From Sipunculus nudus (lineage: Eukaryota; Annelida; Sipuncula; Golfingiida; Sipunculidae), in the NCBI GenBank assembly GCA_026874595.1, contig CM049314.1, positions 57,522,300-57,586,299 on the forward strand: a stretch of DNA of 64,000 nucleotides. Reading direction: 5' to 3'. The position numbers and the translations under genes were made by a program. Positions 46,870 through 58,187 of the stretch are shown piece after piece. The notes under the pieces were generated by a model. The model was given only the letters and a program-made list of their open reading frames with translations, ran no database searches and was not told where the DNA came from. Numbering within the stretch: the first letter of the stretch is position 1; every line of letters begins with the position of its first letter.

Positions 46870-47851
46870 CCAAGGAGTTTACAGGGATGGAGTATCAAGT
46901 GAGAGTCTGGCCATGTCGGATGTTGCTGACGGGGGTCATAAAACTCGCTGCTCAATGGCACACAGAGATGCCGCTGATAAGCCCGGCGCTAATTGATTCA
47001 GCGCGAGAGACCACCCTTCGGCGTGACTTCGGAACAGCTCGTTAGTTCCCGGAGACCACCAATGTGAACTAACGCGAAATTTATCTCCGGTAGTACTTAA
47101 TATAAATATTTAAACAATCATAAGTTTGAACACCATATTTCCATATGTGTGGGAAACGTGTGTGAAGGTTTCGTTGCTAATGACGCCTGAGCTATAGCTT
47201 GGCTGCGGTACATATGGGCGATAATACGAGAACAACGCCGTCAGTGACAGAGCGGACAATGGCTCGCTGTTATCCATCAAAATGAAAGTCATCCGAGCAT
47301 AAGCTAAAATTTTTTTTTTATCGTCGGAATACTATAATACATGGCCAATTATTAATATAAGTCAGAAGTGTGGGAACTGATGGAATTTTTTATAATTCCG
47401 AAGTTATTCAGGGAAAGTAAGGTTTACACTTACCAGTCGTCCGTCATGAATCACGGCATAAGTTGATGTAGAGTGTCCGCATCTATCCAAAAATTGGTCA
47501 AGTGATTACTCAACACGAGACCTCTCTAGATATATTTGTTGCGCATAATTCTTGACAAAACAAACCATTTGCGCATTCATAATTCCGGTCAATGTTATTC
47601 CAGTGATTTACTGCTCAGTTACTGGATATATCGCTCTCCGCTTCAGCGAGCTACAGCGGACCGCAGAAGTAACATCTAGCAGGCTCGCTTTATCAAAGGC
47701 CGTGCCGCCGCTGCGCCTGACACCGCGGCACAATAGGCGTACAATAGAGTTAATGGGCTTATCATGTCTTAATTGCAATTAGCGCACGACTGACACTCGC
47801 GACCTGGCAGGGCTTCTGACAGTTGTTACTCCAGTCCTGTAAACTCCTTGG
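46870..47851. mobile_element. 982-bp TIR element with TTATA target duplication
   Basis: Left end CCAAGGAGTTTACAGGGATG, right end (inverted) CCAAGGAGTTTACAGGACTG. The inverted similarity continues through GGAGTA for about 28 bp. Flanks are TTATA at 46865-46869 and 47852-47856. Richer in GC than its surroundings. No transposase seen, so probably non-autonomous. Confidence 0.75.
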
Positions 47852-47869
47852 TTATACGAGGCACATATT

Positions 47870-49020
47870 GTGTACATTGGCCTTAAATTTTCTTATGTAA
47901 CATTCAGTGAGGACATCGGTAAATATGGTCTTGAAAACATGAAATTAGGTCACCCTGACCTTATTTTCTGCGAGCTATTGGAATAAGCATTATTTGAGCA
48001 CTCGGAAGTCAGATGCGTTCAATTTGTATCCCTGATACCAAGAATCTTCTAACGCAACATCCCGGGAAGTTCTGGGCAAATTTCCTTGGAAACTTGAAAT
48101 TAGGTCATGATAACCTATATTCTGCGCGCGCCTGGCCTAAAATATGATTTTAAGCACCTTGACAGCCCATCATTTCACAACTTGTATCTGTAAGCCGTGG
48201 AATCTTCTAACACGATTTCCATGTAGGTTTTTACAAATCTTCTCAGAAACCTGAACAAAGATCAAAGTAACCATTTTCTGTGAGCTGTGGTTGAAAACAT
48301 TAATTGCGGCGTCCAGGGAGTCAAATAGGGCAAACATTGTATCTGTTCGCTCTTGAATTTTTTTCTTTATTTTCGGGACGATCCTAGGAAAATCTCATTC
48401 GAAAGCTATAATTAGGTTATGTTGACCAATATGCTCCAAATTCATAAATTCGCCAAAGACATAAATTGGAGCAATTAGACAGCATACAATAGTTAACAGT
48501 TAGGTCGAGGTTCTGGACAAATGTTCTTGGAAACCTGAAACTAGGTTAAGGTAATCTATATTCAGCAAGCGACTAGTGATTTATATGATGATAAGCACCC
48601 AGACAGTTTCGCAGGGGAAACAAATTTCCTGTTAGACCTAGAACCTTGTAATATAATATCCATTGAGGTCGTTGGCAAGTCTCCTTTGGTTGTTTAATGT
48701 GACCTATATTCTGTAAGCTACGAGCAGAAAACCCAATTTTGAACACCCAGAAAGGCAGATCGACAATATTCGTAGCACTTCAAGTAGAAACTTATAACTT
48801 TACGTTTAGGGAGTTCCTGATAAAACCCTCTTGGGAACCTTATATATGGTAGCTGTTACCTATTTTTTAGGGACTTTGTTAAAGAATGTTATTTTGAGCA
48901 CTCTGGATGTCATTCTACCCATTATTCAAGGTTCCTCAGTAAATATTTTTCACCAGATCATCAATAATTAATACATGATTCATCTAAATGACAAATTAAG
49001 CAGAGCATCATGGCCCGTGG
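47870..49020. repeat. Diverged ~155-bp satellite, about seven units
   Basis: Each unit has a block like CTTGGAAACCTGAAATTAGG followed by TGACCTATATTCTGCGAGC, near 47930, 48086, 48241, 48395, 48528, 48682 and 48828. Another block, GAATCTTCTAACGC, precedes it. Units are old and heavily mutated. The array ends about 280 bp before the synthetase ATG. Confidence 0.75.
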
Positions 49021-49298
49021 GCCACTAGTTTAGATCGCAACACGTTATAATGCTTGAATCACCATTAGATCACTTCTTACAGCTTCTAACTTCCACCTTT
49101 CACAAGCAACCAATCAGTCATCGTAACAAAGTAGTGCTGGCCAAACCAAATTATGGTGATTGTAGATTTTTTCTAACCAATTTTAGCATTTCTGCATTCA
49201 GTTATAGTTTGAACGTAACTAATTAATCTTTATCTTTTACTTATTTTAAATGAATAGATTGTCATTGAATTTCCTTTTTTTCAGAGTGAGGATTAACA

Positions 49299-50951
49299 AT
49301 GAAGAAGAAAAGCTACACCAGTTGCCCATCATATTTTCCTTTAATCTACAAATCATGTCCTGAACTTTTAGAGGACCGATTTAGAGCAAATCCAGAGAAA
49401 GTAGCGATAAAGATATACAAGAAAAATTTGAAAGCAAGCACGCTCAGCTATGCAGAACTGTTCCAGTGGTCTCTGGAAGTTGCTGCGGCACTCCGACGAC
49501 TGATTCCTGATCTCAAATGTGGTGACAAGATTGGAATCATCGGATCTAACACCACCGATCTCCACCTGAGCATACATGCTATATTCTCACTGGGAGCCGT
49601 AGTGGTGCTCATTCCACAACATGCCAAAACTGGAAAGGAATTGCTTACTTTTCTACATACAACACATTGCAAGTGCTTGGTATTTCAGCAGGATGTTGTA
49701 GATAATTCAATTCTTGAGCCACTGCTAACACAAGGAATTAAACTTGTCGGTTATGGTGCAGGTACTGATAAAAAGAACCTAACAGGAATAAGCCTATTAG
49801 AGGAATCGCGAGAGACTTTGATTTCATCTGAAATAAACGAAACTAAGAAGATCAAGGACGAACTTCTTCCAGACTCGGCAGCTGCTGTGTTTTTTACATC
49901 AGGTAGCACTGGAATCCCAAAGGCGGTTATTTATTTGCATTTCCAGCTGATTAACAACGTCAGTGTTTACGGCAAACAGTTGTCATTGACTGAAAAAGAC
50001 ATCTTCTTCACCGACAGGGCCACCATCCACGTGGCTTCATTCTTTGCGTCACTGCGGTTCCTGGTGTCAGACCTATTATACGTTTCATTGGATACACATG
50101 TCACCAAAACCGATATTGAAACAATCCTTGCCATTGTGAAAAAAGAAAGGTGTACAGCAGCAATGTTATTTGGTTATTTGATCTTTGATATATTGAAAGT
50201 AGGAGAACGGGCAAAGCCATACCTTAATTCGTTACGGGTTCTCATCACAGGCGGTCAAACCTTGAACGTTCAGACTGCAATCAACATCCACCGGATCTTG
50301 CCAGATACACATTTTGCGAATGGATATGGGGCAACAGAGATCGGAACTGCTGCGGTCAACATGCAACCACTGGAAGACCAGGAATTGAGTTTCATCGGAC
50401 CACCGTTGCCAAACTATGAAATGAAAATTGTAGGAGATCATGGGGAGACTTTACCCTTAGGTGAGATCGGCGAACTTCATTTAAGAAGCCTTTTGATGGC
50501 TCTCGGGTACGTGCACGGAAAGGGTTGTCAGAATATGACGTCACCAGAGGGATGGTATGCCACCGGTGACATGGCTTCAATGAACGACAGTGGTCATATC
50601 AAGATTGTTGGCAGAAAGGTTGATTTTATAAAACGTGCCACGATAAAGATATTTCCTGCGGAGATTGAAAATATTATCTCTGAACATCCTGAAATCATCG
50701 GTGTACAGGTGATTGGCATCCCCGACCAACGACTGGGAGAAGAGCTTTATGCATGCGTGATCCTAAAGCAGGGCAGCACAATGAAGGAGGCGGATCTGTT
50801 GGAATGGTTTGCTGGAAAATTCAAAGATTCCAAAGTTGGTGATAACAGAGCACCTAAGTTTGTAGAAATATTTGAAGACTTTCCACGTCTTCCCTCTGGA
50901 AAGATTTCGAGAAAGGAACTGAAAGCAAAAGTCAATGGACGTTTTAACTGA
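49299..50951 (+). CDS. AMP-forming acyl-CoA synthetase (ACSF2-like)
   Basis: 550 residues in one uninterrupted exon. ANL-superfamily motifs in order are A3 VFFTSGSTGIPKAV (about 198-210), A5 NGYGATEIG (about 340-348), A7 GWYATGD (about 418-424), A8 GRKVDFIKRA (about 438) and A10 GKISRKEL (about 533, catalytic Lys). These enzymes activate a carboxylate with ATP to the adenylate and transfer it to CoA. Length and motifs fit acyl-CoA synthetase family member 2 and related invertebrate expansions. The substrate cannot be read from sequence. The usual RGGxN after A8 is replaced by RATIK, an odd change at the hinge. A TTTTTTTCAG acceptor 13-24 bp before the ATG suggests a 5' UTR intron. No clear targeting signal or C-terminal SKL. 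A truncated paralogue lies 9 kb upstream at 40167. Confidence 0.88.
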   Translation: MKKKSYTSCPSYFPLIYKSCPELLEDRFRANPEKVAIKIYKKNLKASTLSYAELFQWSLEVAAALRRLIPDLKCGDKIGIIGSNTTDLHLSIHAIFSLGAVVVLIPQHAKTGKELLTFLHTTHCKCLVFQQDVVDNSILEPLLTQGIKLVGYGAGTDKKNLTGISLLEESRETLISSEINETKKIKDELLPDSAAAVFFTSGSTGIPKAVIYLHFQLINNVSVYGKQLSLTEKDIFFTDRATIHVASFFASLRFLVSDLLYVSLDTHVTKTDIETILAIVKKERCTAAMLFGYLIFDILKVGERAKPYLNSLRVLITGGQTLNVQTAINIHRILPDTHFANGYGATEIGTAAVNMQPLEDQELSFIGPPLPNYEMKIVGDHGETLPLGEIGELHLRSLLMALGYVHGKGCQNMTSPEGWYATGDMASMNDSGHIKIVGRKVDFIKRATIKIFPAEIENIISEHPEIIGVQVIGIPDQRLGEELYACVILKQGSTMKEADLLEWFAGKFKDSKVGDNRAPKFVEIFEDFPRLPSGKISRKELKAKVNGRFN

Positions 50952-50959
50952 TTTTTTTT

Positions 50960-51290
50960 GGGTATTTTCGTGGATACCTGAATCAAGGGTTTTTTTTATT
51001 GATTTGTCTGTTGCATGTTTATAACATATTTTGAAATTTATAAGAAAAAAAATGATTCTGTTTAAATGAAACAGGTGTAATCGTTTATGTTATATTGCAT
51101 ACACCTAAATGACAAACTAAATCATCTGTTATTTTATATAATCTGACAAATGCGTAGTTTCTGTATTTGCCTTTACAAAATGGATACAATTTTTGCTGAA
51201 TAAGTGTAAAGAAGGCAAATTGTGTTTGCACAAATTGATAATTATATAATTCTCATATCAAAAACGCATTATATCAAGGATACGTTATCT
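50960..51290. other. 3' flank of the synthetase gene
   Basis: T-rich and AT-rich DNA. No canonical AATAAA clearly assigned. Confidence 0.3.
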
Positions 51291-51292
51291 AA

Positions 51293-51625
51293 ACAGATTA
51301 GATAGGTACTCGGTACTTTAAGCGTATATTGAATTCCCTTATCGTTTACTTAGCAAAAAGGAGAAATAAGATACAAAAATATTATATATGTTCTGAAAAT
51401 ATAATTTATTTGATCTATTTTATCAAAACTGGATTTGTTCAGCTCTAGGATTTAGAGACAGATTAGATAGGTATTCGATACTTTAAGCGTATACTGAGTT
51501 ACCTTATCGGTTACATAACAAAAGGAGAAATACGATACAAATCATATAGATGTTCTTAAGATAAAATTTGATTTATTTTATATTATACCAATAAATTAAT
51601 TACACTTGATTTGTTCAGCTCTAGG
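51293..51625 (+). repeat. ~167-bp tandem duplication
   Basis: Two units share ACAGATTAGATAGGTA-TCG, TACTTTAAGCGTATA and AAAGGAGAAATA(A/C)GATACAAA. They abut the second segmental copy. Confidence 0.8.
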
Positions 51626-51989
51626 ATTAAGAGACAGTTCTGATTATTACCATATAGACCAAAGTTGATGAAGCTTCTCATAATACAACAAACTGGAAGG
51701 AATACAGTCGGGCAGGATACTCTGATGTAATGTATAATATATGCTTTATGTATCATTAATCTCAATAACTGGAGTAAAACTTTAAAGCGGAAGCTTATGT
51801 TTCTTCTTATAATGTTCTACTACACCATAAAGATAGATCGGTTTTGAAGTATTGAGTTGGTATCCCAAAAGTATGCCAATTATTGTCTGGTATGTATCGC
51901 ATGTGTTCCTTTGTTCAGTATGAGAAAAACATTTTTTGGAGACGAGTGATCGATGGCGCTCTTTGAATGTTATATTCTGAGGAACCTAC

Positions 51990-52294
51990 ATATCTATTGG
52001 CAATAACAAACATTGCCAATATAAATCCTAAGATATCGAGACAGTAATATACGCCGTACAAATATATTTCCACAGGCATTCCTTTAACTGAAATGGCTGA
52101 AATGAGACTGGCGACCAAAGAGGCGGCTACAGGGAACACCCCCGTTTTCCTGTTTCCCATTAGGTATTACGAAGTGTTGTTTCCGGATTTATTTCGGATT
52201 ACATGGTAAATTCTATGACGGCGCTAATAGCCAATGCTGAACCCAATACTAACCAGTCAACGCAGTGAAAGCCACGATGCTCATTCCAAGCCAT
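51990..52294 (-). pseudogene. SLC5-family first exon, copy 2
   Basis: Minus-strand ATG at 52294 gives MAWNEHRGFHCVDWLVLGSA and LAISAVI, then a frame break. It resumes as YLMGNRKTGVFPVAASLVAS, LISAISVKGMPVEIYLYG and a second hydrophobic segment, ending RY at a GTAGGT donor. Compared with copy 1 it lacks the extra G, so the TM2 region is in frame from YLMG. The break between TM1 and TM2, and a TAA just before YLM, remain. The shared lesion suggests the exon was damaged before duplication, or that an intron or start is misread here. Confidence 0.6.
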
Positions 52295-52775
52295 TCTTAA
52301 CCCTGTGAATAACTCACGCTCGACAAATACTGACTGACAAAATCTAACATACCAGAGGCTATTGATGCATAGGTAGATACAAAAGGCGAATATTAATGTT
52401 CGAGAATGGGAGCGAGGCGTGTAATTAATGACGAGTATTCTAAAAACTGTCTTTACTCTGGTAAAATGTGTCTTGTTTCACACATGCGTTACTTGCATCT
52501 AGATCGAGATCAGTAAAAAGAATACTTTGGTGATAGGTGTTTCACTCAGTTATGATTTATTGCCACACTTGTACTATTATTGCAAGGAACTTGACTTTTG
52601 CAAACTGAGCATGGGCAGGTATGAATCAGAGAAAAAAAATCGTTCCTGAGCAACGCTTTTCAGCCAAGACAACATTATGAAGATTTAAGAGAGCTAGGTG
52701 ATAGAATAAGCCAAAGACATAGCGATGCATGTAATGGATCTTTCTGATTATAGTAACTTAATATCAATATATATA

Positions 52776-54510
52776 CTAGCTGCTCCCGTGGAAAATCCAC
52801 GGCCTTATCTGGTGCATATTTTGGTAATGAGCTGATAGGAACTAAACGACGCATATTTTAATCCCAGGGTTTTTGCAGGAACTTTTGTCATGTGTTTCAT
52901 ATATATGATATAAAGATTACTTCTGCTAGAATTCCCCAGGAATACCCTCAACATAGGTCCCACAGCTTCATAGCTCGGGAAATATCGTAGATATAACGAT
53001 CGTATAAAGAAGCATTCTACCGTGAAATTACATGAAAGATGCTTTGTATTAGTTGAAGCTCAGGCGATATGGTAAAACACGATGTTTATTCAGCGTAGTA
53101 AGTTGAGGGTATAGTCTAAGGCATGTTAACAGACACATGCGTTATTTGTATACACACGCATATTTAGTTGAAGTCTCTTGTACGCAAAACGTATAGCTGC
53201 CAATGTGAAAAAGATAGGCCAAGAAAAATATATTCCAACAGTATTCAGTTTTTTATTTATGTACTGTAAATTGTCATGGAATAAGCAGGTCTGATGCAAA
53301 ACTGACAACTCTCCCAGATAAAAAGAAAGCAGGTTGATATATTTTGATGAAAGCATTTAGGAAAGAAATCACTTCAGCCTTGGTTCGTTGCATTGACTTT
53401 CAGCAAATTAACGCAAAATGTAATGTACAGATTTTGCTAAAAATTTGTAGAGGGGTAAAGTAAAACTGCATCCGTAATCCATTACATTTTGGAGGTAATC
53501 GGAATCACCATAATAATTTTTTTCTTCATTGCCATAATCATAATTCCACAAAGGAATAATTATAAGGGGCTATTCCTTTGTCCCCGAGTAGAAGCCGCCC
53601 ACTCGTTTGCAGTTGTTCTGTCACTCGCCTGTTTCTAAACCATGACAATGTTTTACATAATACGTGCATATATGAACGAACGACTAATTAGTAGATCTCT
53701 AATTAGAGATTGAGGACCCTTAGACGTGTGTGCAATCCGCCGCCCTCCCCCCCTTTCCAGGTCATCCTTTTAAAACTTTTTTCAAACAACCCATAAACCC
53801 GCCGAACTAATGAAACCATGGTTATCATGGAAAGATACTTCTGAATGTATAAAAATCAACATACCTGTAAACCTATTAAAGGGTGATCGTGTAAAGGGTC
53901 CACTCAACGGAAAAATGCTCCCTATAAAAAGATTCATGTGGACATGAGTTCCGCGCTTGAATTTAAAAACTTTACTTCCTTTTGACAGAGTAAAATTCCT
54001 TAACAGGCGATATAATGGACATGGGGTTCAGTAGGGATTACAGGTCGCCTCCAGAAAAAGCGTGACAGGCGAAAAATGTTTTGCTGAACATTTGTGGAGG
54101 GTAAGGGTAAAGACATATCAATAGTCCATTTCATTTTGAGGTAATAAGAATCACCACAATATATATTTTCTTATAAACCATTATAACAGGACCATTCCTT
54201 CTTCCCCGTCTGGAAGCCACCCATTCGTATTTATTTATTCTGCCACGCGCAAGGTGATCTCGTGTTACTAAGCATGGCAGTGTTCACACATGAAACGGAT
54301 ACACGTGAACACATGATTGATATTAAAGGAGATTCTGATGGAGGTCTGTACGCCCTGACTACAGATTCTAGTTTGTTATCAATTTAAAGATGTACTGGTG
54401 ATATTTCTTCATGTCATGTTTCACCGTCCCTGCAGACAACGGATCTCAATAAATATATGTGACCCCCCCCCCCCACCCGATTGATATTTAAGTTGTGGGG
54501 CTTCTTTTAA
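52776..54510 (-). mobile_element. Hairpin-CTAG-ended repeat, copy 2
   Basis: The minus-strand 3' end has a perfect seven-base-pair hairpin CCGTGGATTTTCCACGG, then GAGCAGCTAG followed by T. The 76-codon frame at 53126-53356 is retained. Confidence 0.45.
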
Positions 54511-55119
54511 AAAAATAAAACTTCATAAAACACATGACATGGTCGAACTTTTGAAACCATGGTTATCATGGAAAGATATATCTGAATGAATTAAAATCAA
54601 CATACCTGTAACCCATAAAAATTTGTCAAACGGTGGTCATCACATCACTGGACTCAGTGCCAAGTGTTGACCAAACTGAAAAGCCCTCGCATTGAAAGCG
54701 GAGTCATGTGGTCTTTGGATTAAACACCTTTTCTACCTTTTGAGAGAGACAATAGACTTGGGCAATCAATGGGGATTATGGTCGACCCGCGTGACCGCGC
54801 ATTGCACGAAATGCCTTTTGGGCAGGCATGCGCTCTGGCCCCGGTCTTAACAGGCCAGTGAAAATTCCCGAGGCGCCTCCTGAAAAAGCGTCACAGGCGT
54901 GGAGGGCTTTGCAGCACAAAAGAAACAGGGACACCTAATGGGGAAATATTAAAATTATTAAATATTCAGCTTAACAGGACATAATCCCACAAAATAAAAC
55001 AAACTTGTCCTAGAAGAGCACACCACCGATACGTCTGCCGAATTTGGAGTCAAATCAGAACGGAAACAAGTAAACCGTGGTCATAAAAATCCGAACTCCG
55101 TATTAATTATATAGATAAT

Positions 55120-55569
55120 ACCTATTATTAAGGAATTTAGACCGGCATGTTATGCAGTGACTTTAGACCTGGGTGCTGTGCACTGATTTTATACAAAACT
55201 ATTATGTAGTGACTTTATACCAGACCTTTTACATCTGAGGCCAGATGAAGGATTATCGTACATGTGGCTGCTATTATCACTGACACAGATCCGTAGCAGG
55301 ATACGATGTCAGTAATGACGTATAACGTTAACAAGAGCTTACATTGCTGTTCAGTAATGGTTATTAAACCATGTGTCCACAGACTTAATCATTAAATAAC
55401 CACGATTATATGAAGTAATGCTCTACTACTTGACATGTATTGTATGTGACATGTGAACAAAAAACCTTCTTTTCCCACAAATATGTACCAGATTTGCTTT
55501 GAGTTACCTTATATAGATCATATCAGTTGTGTGCAAACGAAACTGTCTATTTGCGTTTGATTGAGAGCA

Positions 55570-55572
<3 letters not shown>
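55120..55572 (+). repeat. R-family repeat copy ending in (TA)n
   Basis: Full-length match to 9463-9900, ending GAGCAGAATATATATA. Confidence 0.78.

Positions 55573-55617
<45 letters not shown>
55572..55617. repeat. (TA)n microsatellite
   Basis: About 22 TA units. Confidence 0.96.
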
Positions 55618-55619
<2 letters not shown>

Positions 55620-56345
55620 GGCGATTTAAGGAAATACAAGTCATTAGGTAAAGGTGTGATGGCTTTATCGGTAAGACTTTGTCATTAAGTCTGTAAATTA
55701 TAGTTTGTCATTAAGAGATTTGCCTTTTCTCAATCTGTGCTTTGATGTTTGTGTAAACCCCAAGTTACTCTGAATTTTCCTCATAGACTCATGTTTATAC
55801 GCATTGTCCTCGCGAGAAAGAACGTTATCTTCAGTGTAATTCTTGTTCGCCTTAGTTCTTGCAGTCCGTAGCTTGCCGATCAACAGAAACTGTTCTTTTA
55901 AAACGATTGATGACCCTATTCACATAACGTAGAAAACAGTCTTTCCCTGAAAAAGCTGTTACAATGAGTGCCCCTCCCCTCGCCCTCCACGAAAGAACAC
56001 TTGATCAATTCCTTATCAGCAGAGCTAAAATCAGATCTGTGCACAGTAAGGAATCGAACTCAACAGAAAGAATGTTATTTTGATTTTGCCATGAAAAGAA
56101 TACAACTAGTCATCCTCGAGGATAATAAAAATCACACCTGTACCGAATGTCCTGTAGTCAGATGACACTTAGCACTGACTGCCGGGTATATCATGCAGTA
56201 CCCAGCGATCGATATCACAAAAGTTATTCTTGCTGTAAATCAATAAATTGAACTCCTAGACCAATGACATTTACAGACATATTTAAAAAATAAATAAATT
56301 GTTATATGCAATAACATTAATCACCTTAAAAAAGTAATAAAAAAT
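55620..56345. other. No recognisable gene
   Basis: Short open frames on both strands, none recognised. PLE- or retroelement-like wording (for example RTARTKANKNYTEDN on minus) is too weak to assign. Confidence 0.4.
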
Positions 56346-56346
56346 C

Positions 56347-56348
<2 letters not shown>

Positions 56349-56399
<51 letters not shown>
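56349..56399. repeat. (TA)n microsatellite
   Basis: About 25 TA units. Confidence 0.96.
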
Positions 56400-56402
<3 letters not shown>

Positions 56403-56802
56403 GGTTTCAGAAAAGCGGAATGAAGCGTCTGTGATGCTCAAAATGTAACTCGGAAGCTCGGATCTGGGTGTTTAAGCGGAAGCGCTAATTTCTGGCTGTT
56501 GGAGTGAGAGGATCAAAGTTGGCCTTTTAGCAGTCACTGACCATTGCCGATTACCTCAGGAAATTGCCTCATTAATTGTATAACCACCTGGCTGAGAACT
56601 GAGTTTTAGATTTCACTCTAATCAAATTATCATAAAATGACACAATATTTAATCATGCAATGGTATGAAAATGACGAAAAATAAAAAAAAAAACACGAAT
56701 TTACACACTGCACACACATATCGCCTGCCAGGTCGAAAGGCACTAGACGCAGTACAATTTTGGCCTGAACGCCCAGGACTCTTCACCTTTTCCTTCCTAC
56801 TG

Positions 56803-56804
<2 letters not shown>

Positions 56805-56863
<59 letters not shown>
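56805..56863. repeat. (TA)n microsatellite
   Basis: About 29 TA units. Confidence 0.96.
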
Positions 56864-56867
<4 letters not shown>

Positions 56868-57529
56868 CAAATACAAATCCACTCTGAAATATTTTAAAAC
56901 CTAGCATTCCTACTAATATTCAGCGTGACCCCATCAATCCCCCCCAAACGAGGATCCGCTGGGCAGACTTACCTGTTCAGATAGTTCTTCTCTCACTGCT
57001 TTGCTGTGTTGAGGGACTAGCGTTACCACTACAGCATGGTGAGTTTACTGAGTGGATTCCACTTGGTATGAGTATAGTATGGTATATTTAAATTGCCTTA
57101 TATATTGTATATTTGCCTTGTATATTGTGTATCTTCATAGTATATGTGTATTTAAATCATATGTATACTACTGATATGTTCACTGCTTCCAAGACCCTAT
57201 TACAAATCAGTTTAATATGCTCATTGAGCATCCTGGTATATCTTTGTATTATATATAAACATTAAAACAACAAATAACCTCTTTGCCCTGTTATGTTCCA
57301 GTATCGCACGTGTACCCCGAACAATACTATTGTGCCCCCGAGGACAATAGGATCAGTGTCAGTCTTTCACATGTCCCCCCCCCCCGCCCCGTATCGCACA
57401 AAGCATAATCTCGTAATCTCGAAAGTTCTCGGCTTTTCGAACCACGCCTTAGCTTCATTATAACCACATTCACCTGATGATCAGGTTGCATCCCGTGAAA
57501 CAGAATTTACAGTGTTGTTTTCTTCAGAG

Positions 57530-57530
<1 letters not shown>

Positions 57531-57572
<42 letters not shown>
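57531..57572. repeat. (TA)n microsatellite
   Basis: About 20 TA units at the 3' end of the minus-strand Penelope fragment. Confidence 0.95.
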
Positions 57573-57574
<2 letters not shown>

Positions 57575-57863
57575 GACTTAAACACGCTAACTTGTGTTCG
57601 ACAGTTCTGTTTCGTAAGGGCCCCAACGGGCCCTCATTCGTCAGGAACACTGAGTGGTCTTGTGGGGGCTCCTTATACTTGATCCAGGGGATTTGTATTT
57701 GATCAGCAGGTGCTTTGACCTGTGCCTGCATGTCGCTGCAATCAATTTCGTTTCTTTTGTTGAGAGTGCATAATAGGGGGCGATGAATAATAAAGTACTT
57801 TTCTTCCAATCTTGCCCATAAGAGGGTAACTGTTTTATAAAATGTCACTGTAGACACAAACAA
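57575..57863 (-). mobile_element. Penelope-like element 3' fragment, minus strand
   Basis: Minus strand encodes LEEKYFIIHRPLLCTLNKRN, EIDC, and a C-terminal tail with SVFLTNEGPLGPLRNRTVEH, ending at (TA)n. The LNKRNE motif ends the GIY-YIG endonuclease region of Penelope-like elements. It lies head to head with 57903-58187. Confidence 0.7.
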
Positions 57864-57902
57864 TCTTGCCCATTAGAGGGTAACTGTTTAACAACAAACA
57901 TT

Positions 57903-58187
57903 GTGTACCAAGCCACCGTAACACGTCTAGACAATCTGAGACAAGAAACCTACATCGGCCTAACAGAAAACACATTCAAAACACGCTACACGGCCCACAA
58001 ATCTAGCTTCAAGAACGAGAAGAGACAAAATTCCACCACACTAAGCGAATACATTTGGAAAATAAGGGACTTATATGTGCAATATACCATACAATGGAAG
58101 ATAATCAACAAAGCCAGAGCGTACTCAACATCATCTAAATCATGTAACCTTTGTTTGGAAGAAAATTACTTTATTATTTATCGCCCC
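57903..58187 (+). mobile_element. Penelope-like element GIY-YIG endonuclease fragment, plus strand
   Basis: Encodes YQATVTRLDNLRQETYIGLT, ENTFKTRYTAHKSSFKNEKR, LSEYIWKI, and SCNLCLEENYFIIYRP, the usual GIY-YIG/CCHH-type order (YIGLT, R, H, F, N-T-LS-YIW, C-x2-C). It is joined abruptly at 58188 to the 395-bp repeat. No reverse transcriptase part. Confidence 0.75.

Larger units (their letters stand above)
51634..55455. repeat. Segmental duplication, copy 2
   Basis: Same-orientation partner of 1-3906, including SLC5-like exon, hairpin-ended repeat and R-family block. Some internal differences (for example a deletion of the segment equivalent to about 1310-1395). Confidence 0.93.

Noticed and set aside
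46809..47045. 78-codon ORF inside the 982-bp TIR element as a transposase
   Set aside because: Crosses the left element boundary and shows no catalytic motif.
57475..57515. Hammerhead ribozyme core CTGATGA ... GAAAC near the Penelope fragments
   Set aside because: Penelope elements can carry hammerheads, but the segment between the two core blocks does not form a convincing stem II and no stem III partner is seen.
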